Origin: Aquabacter sp040755535
Lineage (GTDB): Bacteria; Pseudomonadota; Alphaproteobacteria; Rhizobiales; Xanthobacteraceae
Length of the DNA stretch: 64,000 nt
Assembly: GCA_040755535.1 (NCBI GenBank)
Contig: JBFMAV010000015.1
Location: forward strand, 1-64,000
Direction of reading: 5' to 3'
This document shows, one piece after another, positions 17,581 to 25,769 of the stretch. The number at the start of each line of letters is the position of its first letter. The first letter of the stretch is position 1. The position numbers and the translations under genes were made by a program. The notes beneath the pieces were generated by a model. The model saw only the letters and a list, made by a program, of their open reading frames with translations, searched no databases and was not told where the DNA came from.

Positions 17581-17976
17581 ATGGCTTACGCACAGTGGGT
17601 TGAAATCACCATCAAACCGATCAGCTGTTCTGTTCAGATCAAGAATATCGTTCATCAGTGGGGAAAGTTCTATATCGGATCGAAGGATAATGAAGTGGCG
17701 CCGGAAAGCCTCGAAGGTAAAGCCATCGAGTCCGGCTCCAGCTTCACGTTCGGCGCCTGCGGCCGTGAAAATGCCTCGTCCGGCACCGAAGGCAGCTTCG
17801 ATCTCTATGACGGCAAGACGAACGTCGGAAACTATTATTGGGACTGCCCGTGGGGCAGCAAGACCAATACCTCCACCTGGACGCCCGGCAGCGATTCCTA
17901 CATCTGCCAGGCCACCGGCGCGAACCTCAACAGCGGCGCGCTCGGAAACGTCACGCTCAAGGCCGTGAAGGTCTGA
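17581..17976 (+). CDS. Aegerolysin family membrane-lipid-binding protein
   Basis: This 131-residue protein matches aegerolysins such as fungal ostreolysin A and pleurotolysin A. Visible conserved segments are MAYAQW at the N terminus, VQIKN, WGKFY, SKDNEV, ACGREN, GTEGSFDLYD (69-78 region), YYWDCPWGSKTNT (85-97) and NLNSGALGNVTL near the end. The Trp residues used for lipid contact in the family (W6, W27, W87, W91) are present. Aegerolysins are small beta-sandwich proteins that bind sphingolipid-rich membranes and often act with a MACPF pore-forming partner. No signal peptide is seen, as is usual for the family. No MACPF gene is in the window; instead a sphingomyelinase-like gene follows 70 nt downstream. 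Codon use is less GC-biased than in neighbouring genes, suggesting transfer. Confidence 0.93.
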   Translation: MAYAQWVEITIKPISCSVQIKNIVHQWGKFYIGSKDNEVAPESLEGKAIESGSSFTFGACGRENASSGTEGSFDLYDGKTNVGNYYWDCPWGSKTNTSTWTPGSDSYICQATGANLNSGALGNVTLKAVKV

Positions 17977-18046
17977 TTTCGGCTCATGCCGTCCCGCCGG
18001 GGCGCCGCGCGCGCCGGCGGGATACAACCTGCGGGGATACCGGACG

Positions 18047-18910
18047 ATGGACCTCACCATTCTGAGCTACAACACGCATCTCTTCCTCGATTCCCTGGCC
18101 GCGCGCGCGGCGGGTGCGCGCAAGGCGGGCGAACTGCTCCTTCATCAGGATGAGGCGCGCCTGCACGGGCTGATGGCCCGCCTCTCCGCCCTCGCTCCGC
18201 CACCTGCCATCATCGGCCTGTCGGAAGTCTGGGCGCACAGCGTCAGCGACCGCATCCGCGAGAGCCTTCCGGTTGGCTACGAGACGTTCCGCTTCAGCGG
18301 CGAACCCTGGCACAAGGGCAGTTGCGGCCTTGTTCTCGGCGTGCGGGGGAGGTTTGTCGACCCCTGCGGCTTCCTGAATTACGAGGGACTCATCGAGAGC
18401 GACAGCTGGTCCGCCAAGGGGGTCGTCTATGCGAAAGCGGCCATCGGCGATCGCAAGGTTCTGATCGTGCAAACCCATGCCCAGGCGAGCTATGTCGGGA
18501 AGGAGAAGGTGTGCGAGGCCGCGCGGCGGCGCCAGCTTCAGGCGACCCTGTTCAAGGTGCTGGACGAGGAGGCGGACTTTCTCGGCCCGGCTTTCCTGCT
18601 CGGCGACCTGAACATCGTCGCCGGCTCGGATGACTATCGCTGGTTCAGCACGCAAATGGCCGCGCGCGGCTATCGCGATGCCTGGTTCGCCGCCGAGGGT
18701 GCCGGGCCGGGCTACACCTACCGGCCCCGCCACAACAGTCTCATTCCCCTGTTCGACGAGACCGAGACGCTCGACCAGCGGCTCGACTACATCTTCTATC
18801 GTCCCGCCGCGAGCACCGTGCGCCGCGCGCAGGTGCTCACCGACTTCACCACCGCGCGCGGCCTTGAACTCTCCGATCACGAGCCCCTGCTCGTGACCTT
18901 CGAGGTTTGA
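18047..18910 (+). CDS. Endonuclease/exonuclease/phosphatase-fold protein, neutral-sphingomyelinase-like
   Basis: This 287-residue protein has the complete DNase I/EEP catalytic set: N9 (LSYNTHLF), E60 (GLSEVW), H144 (QTHAQA), D187 and N189 (LLGDLNI), D248 (RLDYIF) and D277-H278 (LSDHEP). The SDSWSAKGVVYAK segment (119-130), with its Lys-Gly, and the THxQA motif resemble magnesium-dependent neutral sphingomyelinases more than nucleases. It could cleave sphingomyelin or a related phosphosphingolipid, but a nuclease or inositol-phosphatase role is not excluded. There is no signal peptide. It lies 70 nt after the aegerolysin gene on the same strand, so the two are probably one transcript. Confidence 0.85.
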   Translation: MDLTILSYNTHLFLDSLAARAAGARKAGELLLHQDEARLHGLMARLSALAPPPAIIGLSEVWAHSVSDRIRESLPVGYETFRFSGEPWHKGSCGLVLGVRGRFVDPCGFLNYEGLIESDSWSAKGVVYAKAAIGDRKVLIVQTHAQASYVGKEKVCEAARRRQLQATLFKVLDEEADFLGPAFLLGDLNIVAGSDDYRWFSTQMAARGYRDAWFAAEGAGPGYTYRPRHNSLIPLFDETETLDQRLDYIFYRPAASTVRRAQVLTDFTTARGLELSDHEPLLVTFEV

Positions 18911-18922
18911 GCGCCGCCCTTC

Positions 18923-19855
18923 TCACGGGGCGAGAACGGCCAGCGCGGGGTCCTTCACCGTGAGCGCGGCGAGGCGCGGTGCAATGCGGCGCGCCTCGGA
19001 GACCAGGGCGGCGGTGATGGGGGTGGTCGGCTCGCGGTGCGGCACGACCAGCCCGATCAGGTGGGTGATTTCGGGCTCCACGATGGGAATGGAGCGCACA
19101 TTTGAGGTGAGGCCGAGGGAATCGGCCAGCATGGCCGGCATCACGCTCGCCCAAAGCCCCGTGCGGACATGGGTGAAGAGCACGATCATGGAATTGGATT
19201 CCAGCGTCGGCTTGGGGGGGCCGCCGGCAGCGGCCAGCAGGCCGTCCACGATGCGCCGGTTCTGCATGTCCGGGGTCAGCAGGCAGAGCGGCAGTTCCGC
19301 GATCTCGGCCCAGGTTACGCTGTCCCGGTCGCCGTATTTGGCCGCCGGGGAGGTCACGAGGCGATATTGCTCGCGATAGAGCGGAACCGTATTCACGCGC
19401 CCCAGCGGCTCGTTGTCCAGATAGGTCAGGCCGGCGTCGATCTCCAGATTTTCCAGGTGGTTCAGGATCTCGATGGAGGTCCGGGAGATGACCGTAAAGC
19501 GCACGTCGGGATGGCGCGCGCGGAACGGCGTGGTGATCGCCGCCACCATGGGAAGCGCCGTGGGAATGGCGGCGATGCGCAAGGGTCCGGACAGGCCGCG
19601 TTTCAGCGCATCGATATCGGCCCGCATGGCGCGCGAGTCCGCCACGATGCGGCGCGCCCATTCCAAGGTGCGCTCGCCCTCCGGGGTGAAGCCCATGAAG
19701 CGCGAGCCGCGCTGCACCAGCAGCACCCCGAGCGTATCCTCCAATTGCTTGATGCCGGCGGACAAAGTGGGCTGGGTGACACCGCAGGCTTCCGCCGCCC
19801 GTCCGAAATGGCGCTCGCGGGCGAGGGCGATGAGATATTCCAGCTTGTCGATCAT
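18923..19855 (-). CDS. LysR family transcriptional regulator (candidate FdsR)
   Basis: This 310-residue regulator has an N-terminal winged helix-turn-helix (FGRAAEACGVTQPTLSAGIK, residues ~18-37) and a periplasmic-binding-type effector domain (from about residue 90: LRIAAIPTALPMVAAI). In several bacteria a LysR protein (FdsR) controls the soluble formate dehydrogenase from a gene next to fdsG. Here the gene lies 1.8 kb upstream of fdsG, on the same strand, with two plus-strand genes in between. The assignment to formate is by location and family only. It is tail-to-tail with the EEP gene (12 nt apart) and divergent from the small secreted-protein gene at 20082. Confidence 0.9.
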   Translation of the reverse strand: MIDKLEYLIALARERHFGRAAEACGVTQPTLSAGIKQLEDTLGVLLVQRGSRFMGFTPEGERTLEWARRIVADSRAMRADIDALKRGLSGPLRIAAIPTALPMVAAITTPFRARHPDVRFTVISRTSIEILNHLENLEIDAGLTYLDNEPLGRVNTVPLYREQYRLVTSPAAKYGDRDSVTWAEIAELPLCLLTPDMQNRRIVDGLLAAAGGPPKPTLESNSMIVLFTHVRTGLWASVMPAMLADSLGLTSNVRSIPIVEPEITHLIGLVVPHREPTTPITAALVSEARRIAPRLAALTVKDPALAVLAP

Positions 19856-20081
19856 CCGGGGCGGTCACTCTGCCTGAGGCGCGTCGAGCGCCGCGAACGC
19901 GGCACGCCACCATGCCCAAATCCTTCAGTGTTTCAAGCTCGGGGTTTGCCGCCTCAGCGACGGCACAACACGCTTTCGTGTCTTGGCTGCGAGGGAAGGG
20001 AACTGTCGCCGCCACGGCAGAGTTAGCAAAGGGTTTCCACCCCGATCCAGGCGGCGCAAGGCGCCGTCGAAGGAGGGATCC

Positions 20082-20240
20082 ATGATGCTCGCGCGCGGAT
20101 TCTTCGTCATTAGTGTCCTCGCCGTCCTGTCCTCGGCATCGGCCGGCTTCATCGCGCCGCCCGCCCAGGGCGAGCCGACCCAAAAGGGCGTCTCGCCACC
20201 GGCTCAGGAGCCCTATTACGGCCCGAGCCAATTCGCGTGA
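20082..20240 (+). CDS. Small secreted hypothetical peptide
   Basis: A 52-residue product begins at ATG 20082, 5 nt after a perfect AGGAGG (20071-20076); the adjacent ATG at 20085 is equally possible. The sequence is a clear signal peptide (ARGFFVISVLAVLSSASAGF) followed by a Pro-rich, polar tail (APPAQGEPTQKG, then EPYYGPSQFA). No family is recognised. Its stop codon overlaps the GTG start of the next gene (GTGA), so the two are likely translated together. Confidence 0.65.
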   Translation: MMLARGFFVISVLAVLSSASAGFIAPPAQGEPTQKGVSPPAQEPYYGPSQFA

Positions 20241-20965
20241 GGCGCGCCACGTCTCGGGCCAGCCGCGCGAAACGCGGTATGCGCTTCGCCGTGCGGGAGG
20301 CCTGCCGGTCTGCGGCGGTGATCCTGTCTGCCGCGATGCTCCTGGGCGTCGGTGGAGGCATGTTCGCTGTGCCGGCACAGGCCCAAGGGCCGGGCGACTT
20401 CTTCGCCGCTCTGTTCGGCGGCTTTATTCGCCCCCGTCCCGCCGTGCCCCTGCTGGCCCTTCCCGCGCCTGAGGCAGAGCGGCCGGTAGCCGCGCGCGTC
20501 GCTTATTGCGTGCGCCTGTGCGACGGAAAATACTTTCCCCTGTCCGGCGCGGGCGATCCGCAGACCCAATGCGCGGCGCTCTGCCCAAAGGCGGACACGC
20601 GCGTCTATCGCAGTGTTTCCGCCATCGACACCGCCGAGCATGACGGAAGTCCCTACACCGCGTTGCCGACCGCCTTCCGCTATCGCACCACCCTCGACAA
20701 TGCCTGTAGCTGCACGGGCAACGGTCCGCTCGGTCTCGCGACCCCGACCGTGGAACAGGATGCCTCGCTCAAGAGCGGCGATGTGGTGATGACCGCGGAC
20801 GGCCCAAAAGTCTTCCAGCCGAAGGGCGGGGCGATGCCTCATCCGCCGACCGCCTTCGTCCCGCCCGAGGATGCGCGCCGCCTCTCACGGGACATGCGCC
20901 AGCGCATCGAAGAGCTTCGCCTTGCCGACGAAGCCGGGGCTCAGGCGGCGGGGAAGATGCGGTAG
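20237..20965 (+). CDS. DUF2865 domain protein, exported
   Basis: The 242-residue form starts at GTG 20237, overlapping the previous stop codon. An ATG at 20279 would give a cleaner signal peptide (REACRSAAVILSAAMLLGVG and on) and may be the true start. The mature part has the Cys-rich DUF2865 pattern: YCVRLCDGKYFPLSG, QCAALCPKADT, and NACSCTGNG. Members are exported proteins of unknown function in rhizobia. The stop lies 25 nt inside the end of the convergent cysA gene. Confidence 0.82.
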   Translation: MRRATSRASRAKRGMRFAVREACRSAAVILSAAMLLGVGGGMFAVPAQAQGPGDFFAALFGGFIRPRPAVPLLALPAPEAERPVAARVAYCVRLCDGKYFPLSGAGDPQTQCAALCPKADTRVYRSVSAIDTAEHDGSPYTALPTAFRYRTTLDNACSCTGNGPLGLATPTVEQDASLKSGDVVMTADGPKVFQPKGGAMPHPPTAFVPPEDARRLSRDMRQRIEELRLADEAGAQAAGKMR

Positions 20966-21978
20966 CGGCGCGGCACGAGGCCGATCTGCGTGCCCACCGC
21001 AAGCGCCTCTCCCGCCGGCACGCCGGTTTCCACGACCTGGCCGTCCGGCAGCACGATGTCCGCGCGCCGCGTGGGGCCAAAGGTGCGCAGGGCGAGAATT
21101 CGCCCGGCCACCGGCGCCGCGCCGGGGTCCACGAAGTCCACGTCATGGGGACGCGCCACCAGACGCACCGGCCCGTCCGCCGCGCCCTGGGCATCCAAGG
21201 GCGTGGCACGCGCGCTCACATGCAGGCGGCCACCGCTGACCTCGGCGGCGAGCGAGAGGCTTTCTCCGATGAAGTCATGGACGAAGGCGGTGGCAGGCGT
21301 GTCATAGACCTCCTGCGGCGTGCCGACCTGCTCGATCCGCCCCTTGCCCATCACCACCACGGTATCGGCAAGTTCGAGCGCCTCTTCCTGGTCATGGGTG
21401 ACAAGGACGGAGGTGACGGGAAGTTCCTCGTGCAGATTGCGCAGCCAGCGCCGCAATTCCTTGCGGACCTTGGCATCGAGCGCGCCGAAGGGCTCGTCCA
21501 GCAGCAGGATGCGCGGCGAAATGGCGAGTGCGCGGGCGAGCGCCACCCGCTGGCGCTGGCCGCCGGAGAGCTGGTTCGGCCGTCGGTCGGCGAGCCAGTC
21601 GATCTGCACCAGGGAGAGAAGCTGGTTGACCTTCTCGCGGATCGCCGCCTCGGGCAGCTTGTCCGCGCCCTTGCGGACCCGAAGGCCGAAGGCGACGTTC
21701 TCGAACACGTTCATATGCCGGAACAGGGCATAATGCTGGAAGACGAAGCCCACATTGCGCTCACGCACCGAGCGGGCCAGGGCATCCTGCCCGTCAAAGC
21801 GCACTTCGCCCGAATCCGGCCAGTCGAGGCCCGCGATGATGCGCAGCAAGGTGGTCTTGCCCGAGCCGGACGGTCCGAGCAGCGCCACGAGCTGGCCGCC
21901 GGGAATGTGCAGGTTCACCGCATCAAGCGCGGTGAAGGTCTTGAAGCGCTTGGTGACGTTGACGATGTCGATGCTCAT
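20941..21978 (-). CDS. cysA: Sulfate ABC transporter ATP-binding protein CysA
   Basis: This 345-residue ATPase powers sulfate/thiosulfate import. It shows Walker A GPSGSGKTTLL (about 36-46), the ABC signature LSGGQRQRVALARAL, Walker B ILLLDEPFGALDAK and the switch His in VLVTHDQEEA. The C-terminal part is a TOBE-type regulatory domain (VRLVARPHDVDF). The order sbp-cysT-cysW-cysA is the usual sulfate-transport operon. The start at 21978 overlaps the cysW stop (ATGA). The 3' end overlaps the convergent DUF2865 gene by 25 nt. Confidence 0.95.
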   Translation of the reverse strand: MSIDIVNVTKRFKTFTALDAVNLHIPGGQLVALLGPSGSGKTTLLRIIAGLDWPDSGEVRFDGQDALARSVRERNVGFVFQHYALFRHMNVFENVAFGLRVRKGADKLPEAAIREKVNQLLSLVQIDWLADRRPNQLSGGQRQRVALARALAISPRILLLDEPFGALDAKVRKELRRWLRNLHEELPVTSVLVTHDQEEALELADTVVVMGKGRIEQVGTPQEVYDTPATAFVHDFIGESLSLAAEVSGGRLHVSARATPLDAQGAADGPVRLVARPHDVDFVDPGAAPVAGRILALRTFGPTRRADIVLPDGQVVETGVPAGEALAVGTQIGLVPRRYRIFPAA

Positions 21979-22895
21979 TGAGCGTCCTCCGCGAGGCGGG
22001 CCTCCAGCAATGTCTTCGCCACCAGGGTGACGAGCGCCAGCAGCGCCAGCAGCGAGGCGACGGCGAAGGAGGCGACGAACTGATACTCGTTGTAGAGAAT
22101 TTCGATATGCAGCGGCATGGTGTTGGTGAGCCCGCGCACATGGCCGGAGACCACCGACACCGCGCCGAACTCGCCCATGGCCCGCGCGTTGCAGAGCAGG
22201 ACGCCGTAGAGCAGCGCCCATTTCACATTGGGCAGCGTGACGCGGAAGAAGGTGGAGAGTCCCGAGGCGCCAAGGGAGATCGCCGCTTCTTCCTCGGCCG
22301 CGCCCTGTTCCTGCATGAGCGGAATGAGTTCGCGCGCGACGAAGGGGAAGGTCACGAAGAGCGTCGCCAGCACGATCCCCGGCAAGGCGAAGATGATCTT
22401 GATGTCCCACGCCTGGAGATAGGCCGCGAACAGGCCCTGCGATCCGAACAGCAGCACATAGACGAGGCCCGCCACCACCGGCGAGACGGAGAAGGGCAGG
22501 TCGATGAGCGTGATGAGCAGGCTGCGGCCGGGAAATTCGAACTTGGCGATGGCCCAGGCGGCGATCAGGCCGAACGTGACATTGGCGATCACCGAAATGG
22601 CCGCCACCACCAGCGTGAGGCGAATGGCGGACAAAGCGTCCGGCTCGGCGAGGGCCGACACATAAGCGAGCCAGCCGCGCTTGAAGGCCTCGTAGAAGAC
22701 CGAGATCAAGGGCAGGGCGATGAACAGGGCCAGGAAGGCGAGCGCGAGCGCGAGGATGACGATGCGCACCGCCTTCGGCTCGGTATTGGTCGGCCCCGGA
22801 TGGCGGACGGGACGCGCCGCGCTGCGGACCGGCGGGCCTTCGGAAGCGAGCGCGTGCGGCGCGGACGGGGCCGCGGACGTGGCGGCCGGTGTCAT
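21975..22895 (-). CDS. cysW: Sulfate ABC transporter permease CysW
   Basis: This 306-residue permease has about six membrane helices and the EAA coupling loop (EEAAISLGASGLSTFFRVTL) that meets the ATPase. A polar ~45-residue N-terminal extension rich in Ala, Pro and Ser precedes the first helix (IVILALALAFLALFIALPL). It forms the channel with CysT. The ATG at 22895 overlaps the cysT stop codon, and its own stop overlaps the cysA start. Confidence 0.94.
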   Translation of the reverse strand: MTPAATSAAPSAPHALASEGPPVRSAARPVRHPGPTNTEPKAVRIVILALALAFLALFIALPLISVFYEAFKRGWLAYVSALAEPDALSAIRLTLVVAAISVIANVTFGLIAAWAIAKFEFPGRSLLITLIDLPFSVSPVVAGLVYVLLFGSQGLFAAYLQAWDIKIIFALPGIVLATLFVTFPFVARELIPLMQEQGAAEEEAAISLGASGLSTFFRVTLPNVKWALLYGVLLCNARAMGEFGAVSVVSGHVRGLTNTMPLHIEILYNEYQFVASFAVASLLALLALVTLVAKTLLEARLAEDAQ

Positions 22896-23746
22896 GCTTG
22901 CGCCCCGCGCGTCTCGCTCCAGCGCTGGAGACGGTTGATGACCAGAAGCAGCGCGAAGGAGGCGAGCAGCATCACGCAGGCGATGGCGGTGGCGTCCGCA
23001 TAGCGGAATTCCTCCAGGCGGATGACAATGAGGAGCGGCGCGATTTCGGTCTGGCCCGGCAGATTGCCGGCGATGAAGATGACCGATCCATATTCCCCAA
23101 CCGCCCGGGCGAAGGCGAGGGCGAAGCCGGTGAGAAGCGCCGGCAGAATGGCCGGAAGCACCACCCGGCGGATGGTCTCCCAGCGCGAGGCGCCAAGGCT
23201 CGCGGCGGCCTCCTCCAGTTCTGCGTCCAGATCCTCCAGCACCGGCTGAACCGTGCGCACCACGAAGGGCAGGCCGATGAAGATGAGCGCCACCAGGATG
23301 CCGAGCTGCGTGAACGCGACCTTGATGCCGAGCGGCGCCAGCAGGGCGCCGACCCAGCCATTCTCCGCATAGAGCGAAGTGAGCGCGATGCCGGCGACGG
23401 CGGTGGGCAGCGCGAAGGGAATGTCGATGATGGCATCCACCACGCGGCGGAAGGGAAAGTCGTAGCGCACCAGCGCCCAGACCACGATCGTTCCGAAGAT
23501 CAGGTTCAGCGCGGCCGCCGCCAGCGAGAGCCCGAACGACACCTGAAGCGCGTGAAGCGTGCGCGTGCTGGTGACGATGGTGATGAACCGCTCCAGGCTG
23601 ATCTCGCTGGTCTTGATGAACAAGGCGGACAGCGGCAGCAGGACGATCACCGAGAGCCAGGTGAGGGTGAGGCCGAGCGTGATCCCGAAGCCCGGGATGA
23701 CGCTGCGCTGCCGGGCCACCGGGAGGGAAAGGGGGACGGAGATCAT
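22892..23746 (-). CDS. cysT: Sulfate ABC transporter permease CysT
   Basis: This 284-residue permease starts with a short polar segment and a first helix (LGLTLTWLSVIVLLPLSALF). It carries the EAA loop LEEAAASLGASRWETIRRVV and the family segment RAVGEYGSVIFIAGN. It partners CysW. The gene follows sbp after a 150-nt gap that holds a hairpin, and it overlaps cysW by 4 nt. Confidence 0.94.
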   Translation of the reverse strand: MISVPLSLPVARQRSVIPGFGITLGLTLTWLSVIVLLPLSALFIKTSEISLERFITIVTSTRTLHALQVSFGLSLAAAALNLIFGTIVVWALVRYDFPFRRVVDAIIDIPFALPTAVAGIALTSLYAENGWVGALLAPLGIKVAFTQLGILVALIFIGLPFVVRTVQPVLEDLDAELEEAAASLGASRWETIRRVVLPAILPALLTGFALAFARAVGEYGSVIFIAGNLPGQTEIAPLLIVIRLEEFRYADATAIACVMLLASFALLLVINRLQRWSETRGAQA

Positions 23747-23833
23747 GGGCTGCGGAGGGCTCCGATGGAGAAGGCGGGGCGCTGCCGCTCCCGTCCCGAG
23801 CTTGCACCCTGCGGGACGGAAGCGACAGCGTCA

Positions 23834-23860
23834 GGCGGGCCGGGAGGAAGAAGGCCCGCC
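23834..23860 (-). other. Intercistronic hairpin between sbp and cysT
   Basis: GGCGGGCC (23834-23841) and GGCCCGCC (23853-23860) form an 8-bp perfect stem in the sbp-cysT gap, with no T tract on the minus strand. A stem here could stabilise the sbp part of the mRNA so that the binding protein is made in excess, a common arrangement in ABC operons. That role is inferred. Confidence 0.5.
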
Positions 23861-23896
23861 TTTGCGACCTTGGCGCGCCATGCGGTGCCGCCCGGG

Positions 23897-24910
23897 TCAG
23901 TTGGAATAGATCTGGTCGAACACGCCGCCATCCGAGAAGAAGGTCTTCTGCGCCTTGCGCCAGCCGCCGAACACCTGGTCGATGGTGAAGAGCTGCACAT
24001 CGGCGAACTTGTCCTTGTAGTTCGCGGCGACGGCTTCATTGCGCGGGCGGTAATAGTTCTTCGCGGCAAGATCCTGGCCGGCCGGCGTGTAGAGATATTT
24101 CAGATAGGCCTCGGCCAGCGGGCGGGTGCCGCGCTTGTCCACCACCTTGTCCACGACCGCCACCGGGGGCTCGGCGAGGATGGAGATGGAGGGGGTGACG
24201 ATGTCGAACTTGTCCGGCCCCAATTCATTGACCGCGAGATAGGCCTCGTTCTCCCAGGCGATCAGCACGTCGCCGATGCCGCGCTCGACGAAGGTGACGG
24301 TGGAGCCGCGCGCGCCGGTGTCGAGGACGGGGGCGTTCTTGTAGATCGCCTTGACGAACTCCTTCGCCTTGGCCTCGTCGCCGCCATTCTTCTTCAGCGC
24401 ATAGCCCCAGGCCGCGAGGAAGTTCCAGCGGGCGCCGCCCGAGGTCTTCGGATTCGGCGTCACCACCTTGATGCCGGACTTGGCGAGATCGTCCCAATCC
24501 TTGATGCCCTTGGGATTGCCCTTGCGCACCAGGAAAACGATGGTCGAGGTGTAAGGCGCGGCATTGTCCGGCAGGCGCTTCTGCCAGTCGGCGGCGATCA
24601 GGCCCCGGTCGGAAATCTCGTCGATGTCATAGGCGAGGGCGAGGGTCACGACGTCGGCTTCGAGACCGTCAATGACCGAGCGCGCCTGCTTACCCGATCC
24701 GCCATGGGACTGGCGGACGGTGAGCGTGTCGCCCGGATTCGTCTTGGCCCACTCGGCCGCGAAGGCTTTGTTGAACTGGGTGTAGAATTCGCGGGTCGGA
24801 TCGTACGAGACGTTGAGCAGCGTCACCTCGGCGGCCATGGCCGGTGCGGCCAGCGCCAAGGAGACCACGGCGGCGCCGGCAAGGCGCTTCAAGGAAAAGA
24901 GGGCAGACAT
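23897..24910 (-). CDS. sbp: Periplasmic sulfate-binding protein
   Basis: This 337-residue protein has a cleavable signal peptide (LKRLAGAAVVSLALAAPAMA) and the sulfate-binding-protein fold. Hallmarks are NVSYDPTREFY near the mature N terminus, QSHGGSGKQARSVIDGLEADVVTLAL and NPKTSGGARWNFLAAWGYA. It delivers sulfate or thiosulfate to CysTWA. The 119-nt AT-rich gap to cysH upstream probably holds its own promoter. Confidence 0.95.
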   Translation of the reverse strand: MSALFSLKRLAGAAVVSLALAAPAMAAEVTLLNVSYDPTREFYTQFNKAFAAEWAKTNPGDTLTVRQSHGGSGKQARSVIDGLEADVVTLALAYDIDEISDRGLIAADWQKRLPDNAAPYTSTIVFLVRKGNPKGIKDWDDLAKSGIKVVTPNPKTSGGARWNFLAAWGYALKKNGGDEAKAKEFVKAIYKNAPVLDTGARGSTVTFVERGIGDVLIAWENEAYLAVNELGPDKFDIVTPSISILAEPPVAVVDKVVDKRGTRPLAEAYLKYLYTPAGQDLAAKNYYRPRNEAVAANYKDKFADVQLFTIDQVFGGWRKAQKTFFSDGGVFDQIYSN

Positions 24911-25029
24911 GAGGCATCTCCGATGCGCGCGTCATCTGTGATGCATCCACGATGGCAGCGGGGCGGAGGGCCGTCAATAATTCAATCAACAATTTCCGTA
25001 GAAAAAATTAAATAACATCAGATCGATGT
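24911..25029 (-). promoter_or_regulatory. AT-rich gap upstream of sbp
   Basis: The 119 nt between cysH and sbp drop sharply in GC (for example around 24976-25020, AATTCAATCAACAATTTCC, then GAAAAAATTAAATAAC). This suggests a separate promoter for the transporter operon. The AATTCAAT and AAATTAAAT runs recall the GTTTAATTC half-site found upstream of the cysI operon, but no clear palindrome is visible. Confidence 0.4.
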
Positions 25030-25761
25030 TCAATCGGCGGATTTGTGGACATGAATCCCGCATTCGGTCTTGCCCTGTCCCCGCCAGCGGCCGGCGCGCG
25101 CGTCTTCTCCCGGCTTCACCCGGCTGGTGCAGGGCATGCAGCCGATGGAGAGGAAGCCGAATGCTTTCAAAGGATGTTCGGGAAGATCGTGAGCGCGCAT
25201 CCAGCCGTTCAGTTCCGCCGGCCCCAGGGCCGCGAGCGGATTGAACTTCAGCCGCCCGGCCTCGAACTCCACCGCAGGGATATGCGCGCGGGTGGCGGCC
25301 TGGTACCGCTTGCGGCCATTGATCCAGGCGGAGAAGGGGGCAAGGCCGCGCTCCAGGGGCTCGACCTTGCGCAGAGCGCAGCAGGCGTCCGGCTGCTCGG
25401 ACCAGAGCGCGTCATCGGGATCGCGCAGCCGCCGGTCCGTCGGATCGGGGGTGAGGGTGCGCACATCGGTCAGCCCCAGCCGGGCGACCAGCGTATCGCG
25501 ATACTCCAGCGTCTCCGAGAACATCATGCCCGTGTCCAGGAAGAGGATGGGGAGCCCGGGGTCCACCTGCGCGATCATATGCAGGAGGACGGCCGATTCC
25601 GTTCCAAAGGAGGAGACGGCCGCCAGTCTGCCGGCCTGTGTTTCCCGGGCGCAGGCAAGGATTTCGAGCGGCGAGGCATCGCGCAGCCGCATGGAGAGCC
25701 GCAGCGCCTCCCGCTCAAGCTCGCGCGCGACGGGTGCCTCTTGCACGGACGCCATGAACAT
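25030..25761 (-). CDS. cysH: Assimilatory adenylylsulfate (APS/PAPS) reductase CysH
   Basis: This 243-residue enzyme reduces activated sulfate to sulfite with thioredoxin. It contains the substrate loop AAVSSFGTESAVLLHM, the Cys pair of DACCALRKVEPL and the CMPCTSR pair about 85 residues later. The CC...CxxC set binds a 4Fe-4S cluster and marks the APS-using type. The C-terminal catalytic Cys lies in KTECGIH. It is the last gene of DUF2849-cysI-DUF934-cysH. The start may be 25761 or the ATG two codons later. Confidence 0.93.
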   Translation of the reverse strand: MFMASVQEAPVARELEREALRLSMRLRDASPLEILACARETQAGRLAAVSSFGTESAVLLHMIAQVDPGLPILFLDTGMMFSETLEYRDTLVARLGLTDVRTLTPDPTDRRLRDPDDALWSEQPDACCALRKVEPLERGLAPFSAWINGRKRYQAATRAHIPAVEFEAGRLKFNPLAALGPAELNGWMRAHDLPEHPLKAFGFLSIGCMPCTSRVKPGEDARAGRWRGQGKTECGIHVHKSAD

Positions 25762-25769
25762 GTTGCCTC

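Noticed and set aside
22889..25015. Long plus-strand frame opposite cysT and sbp
   Set aside because: The minus strand encodes full-length transporter genes with family motifs; the plus frame has none.
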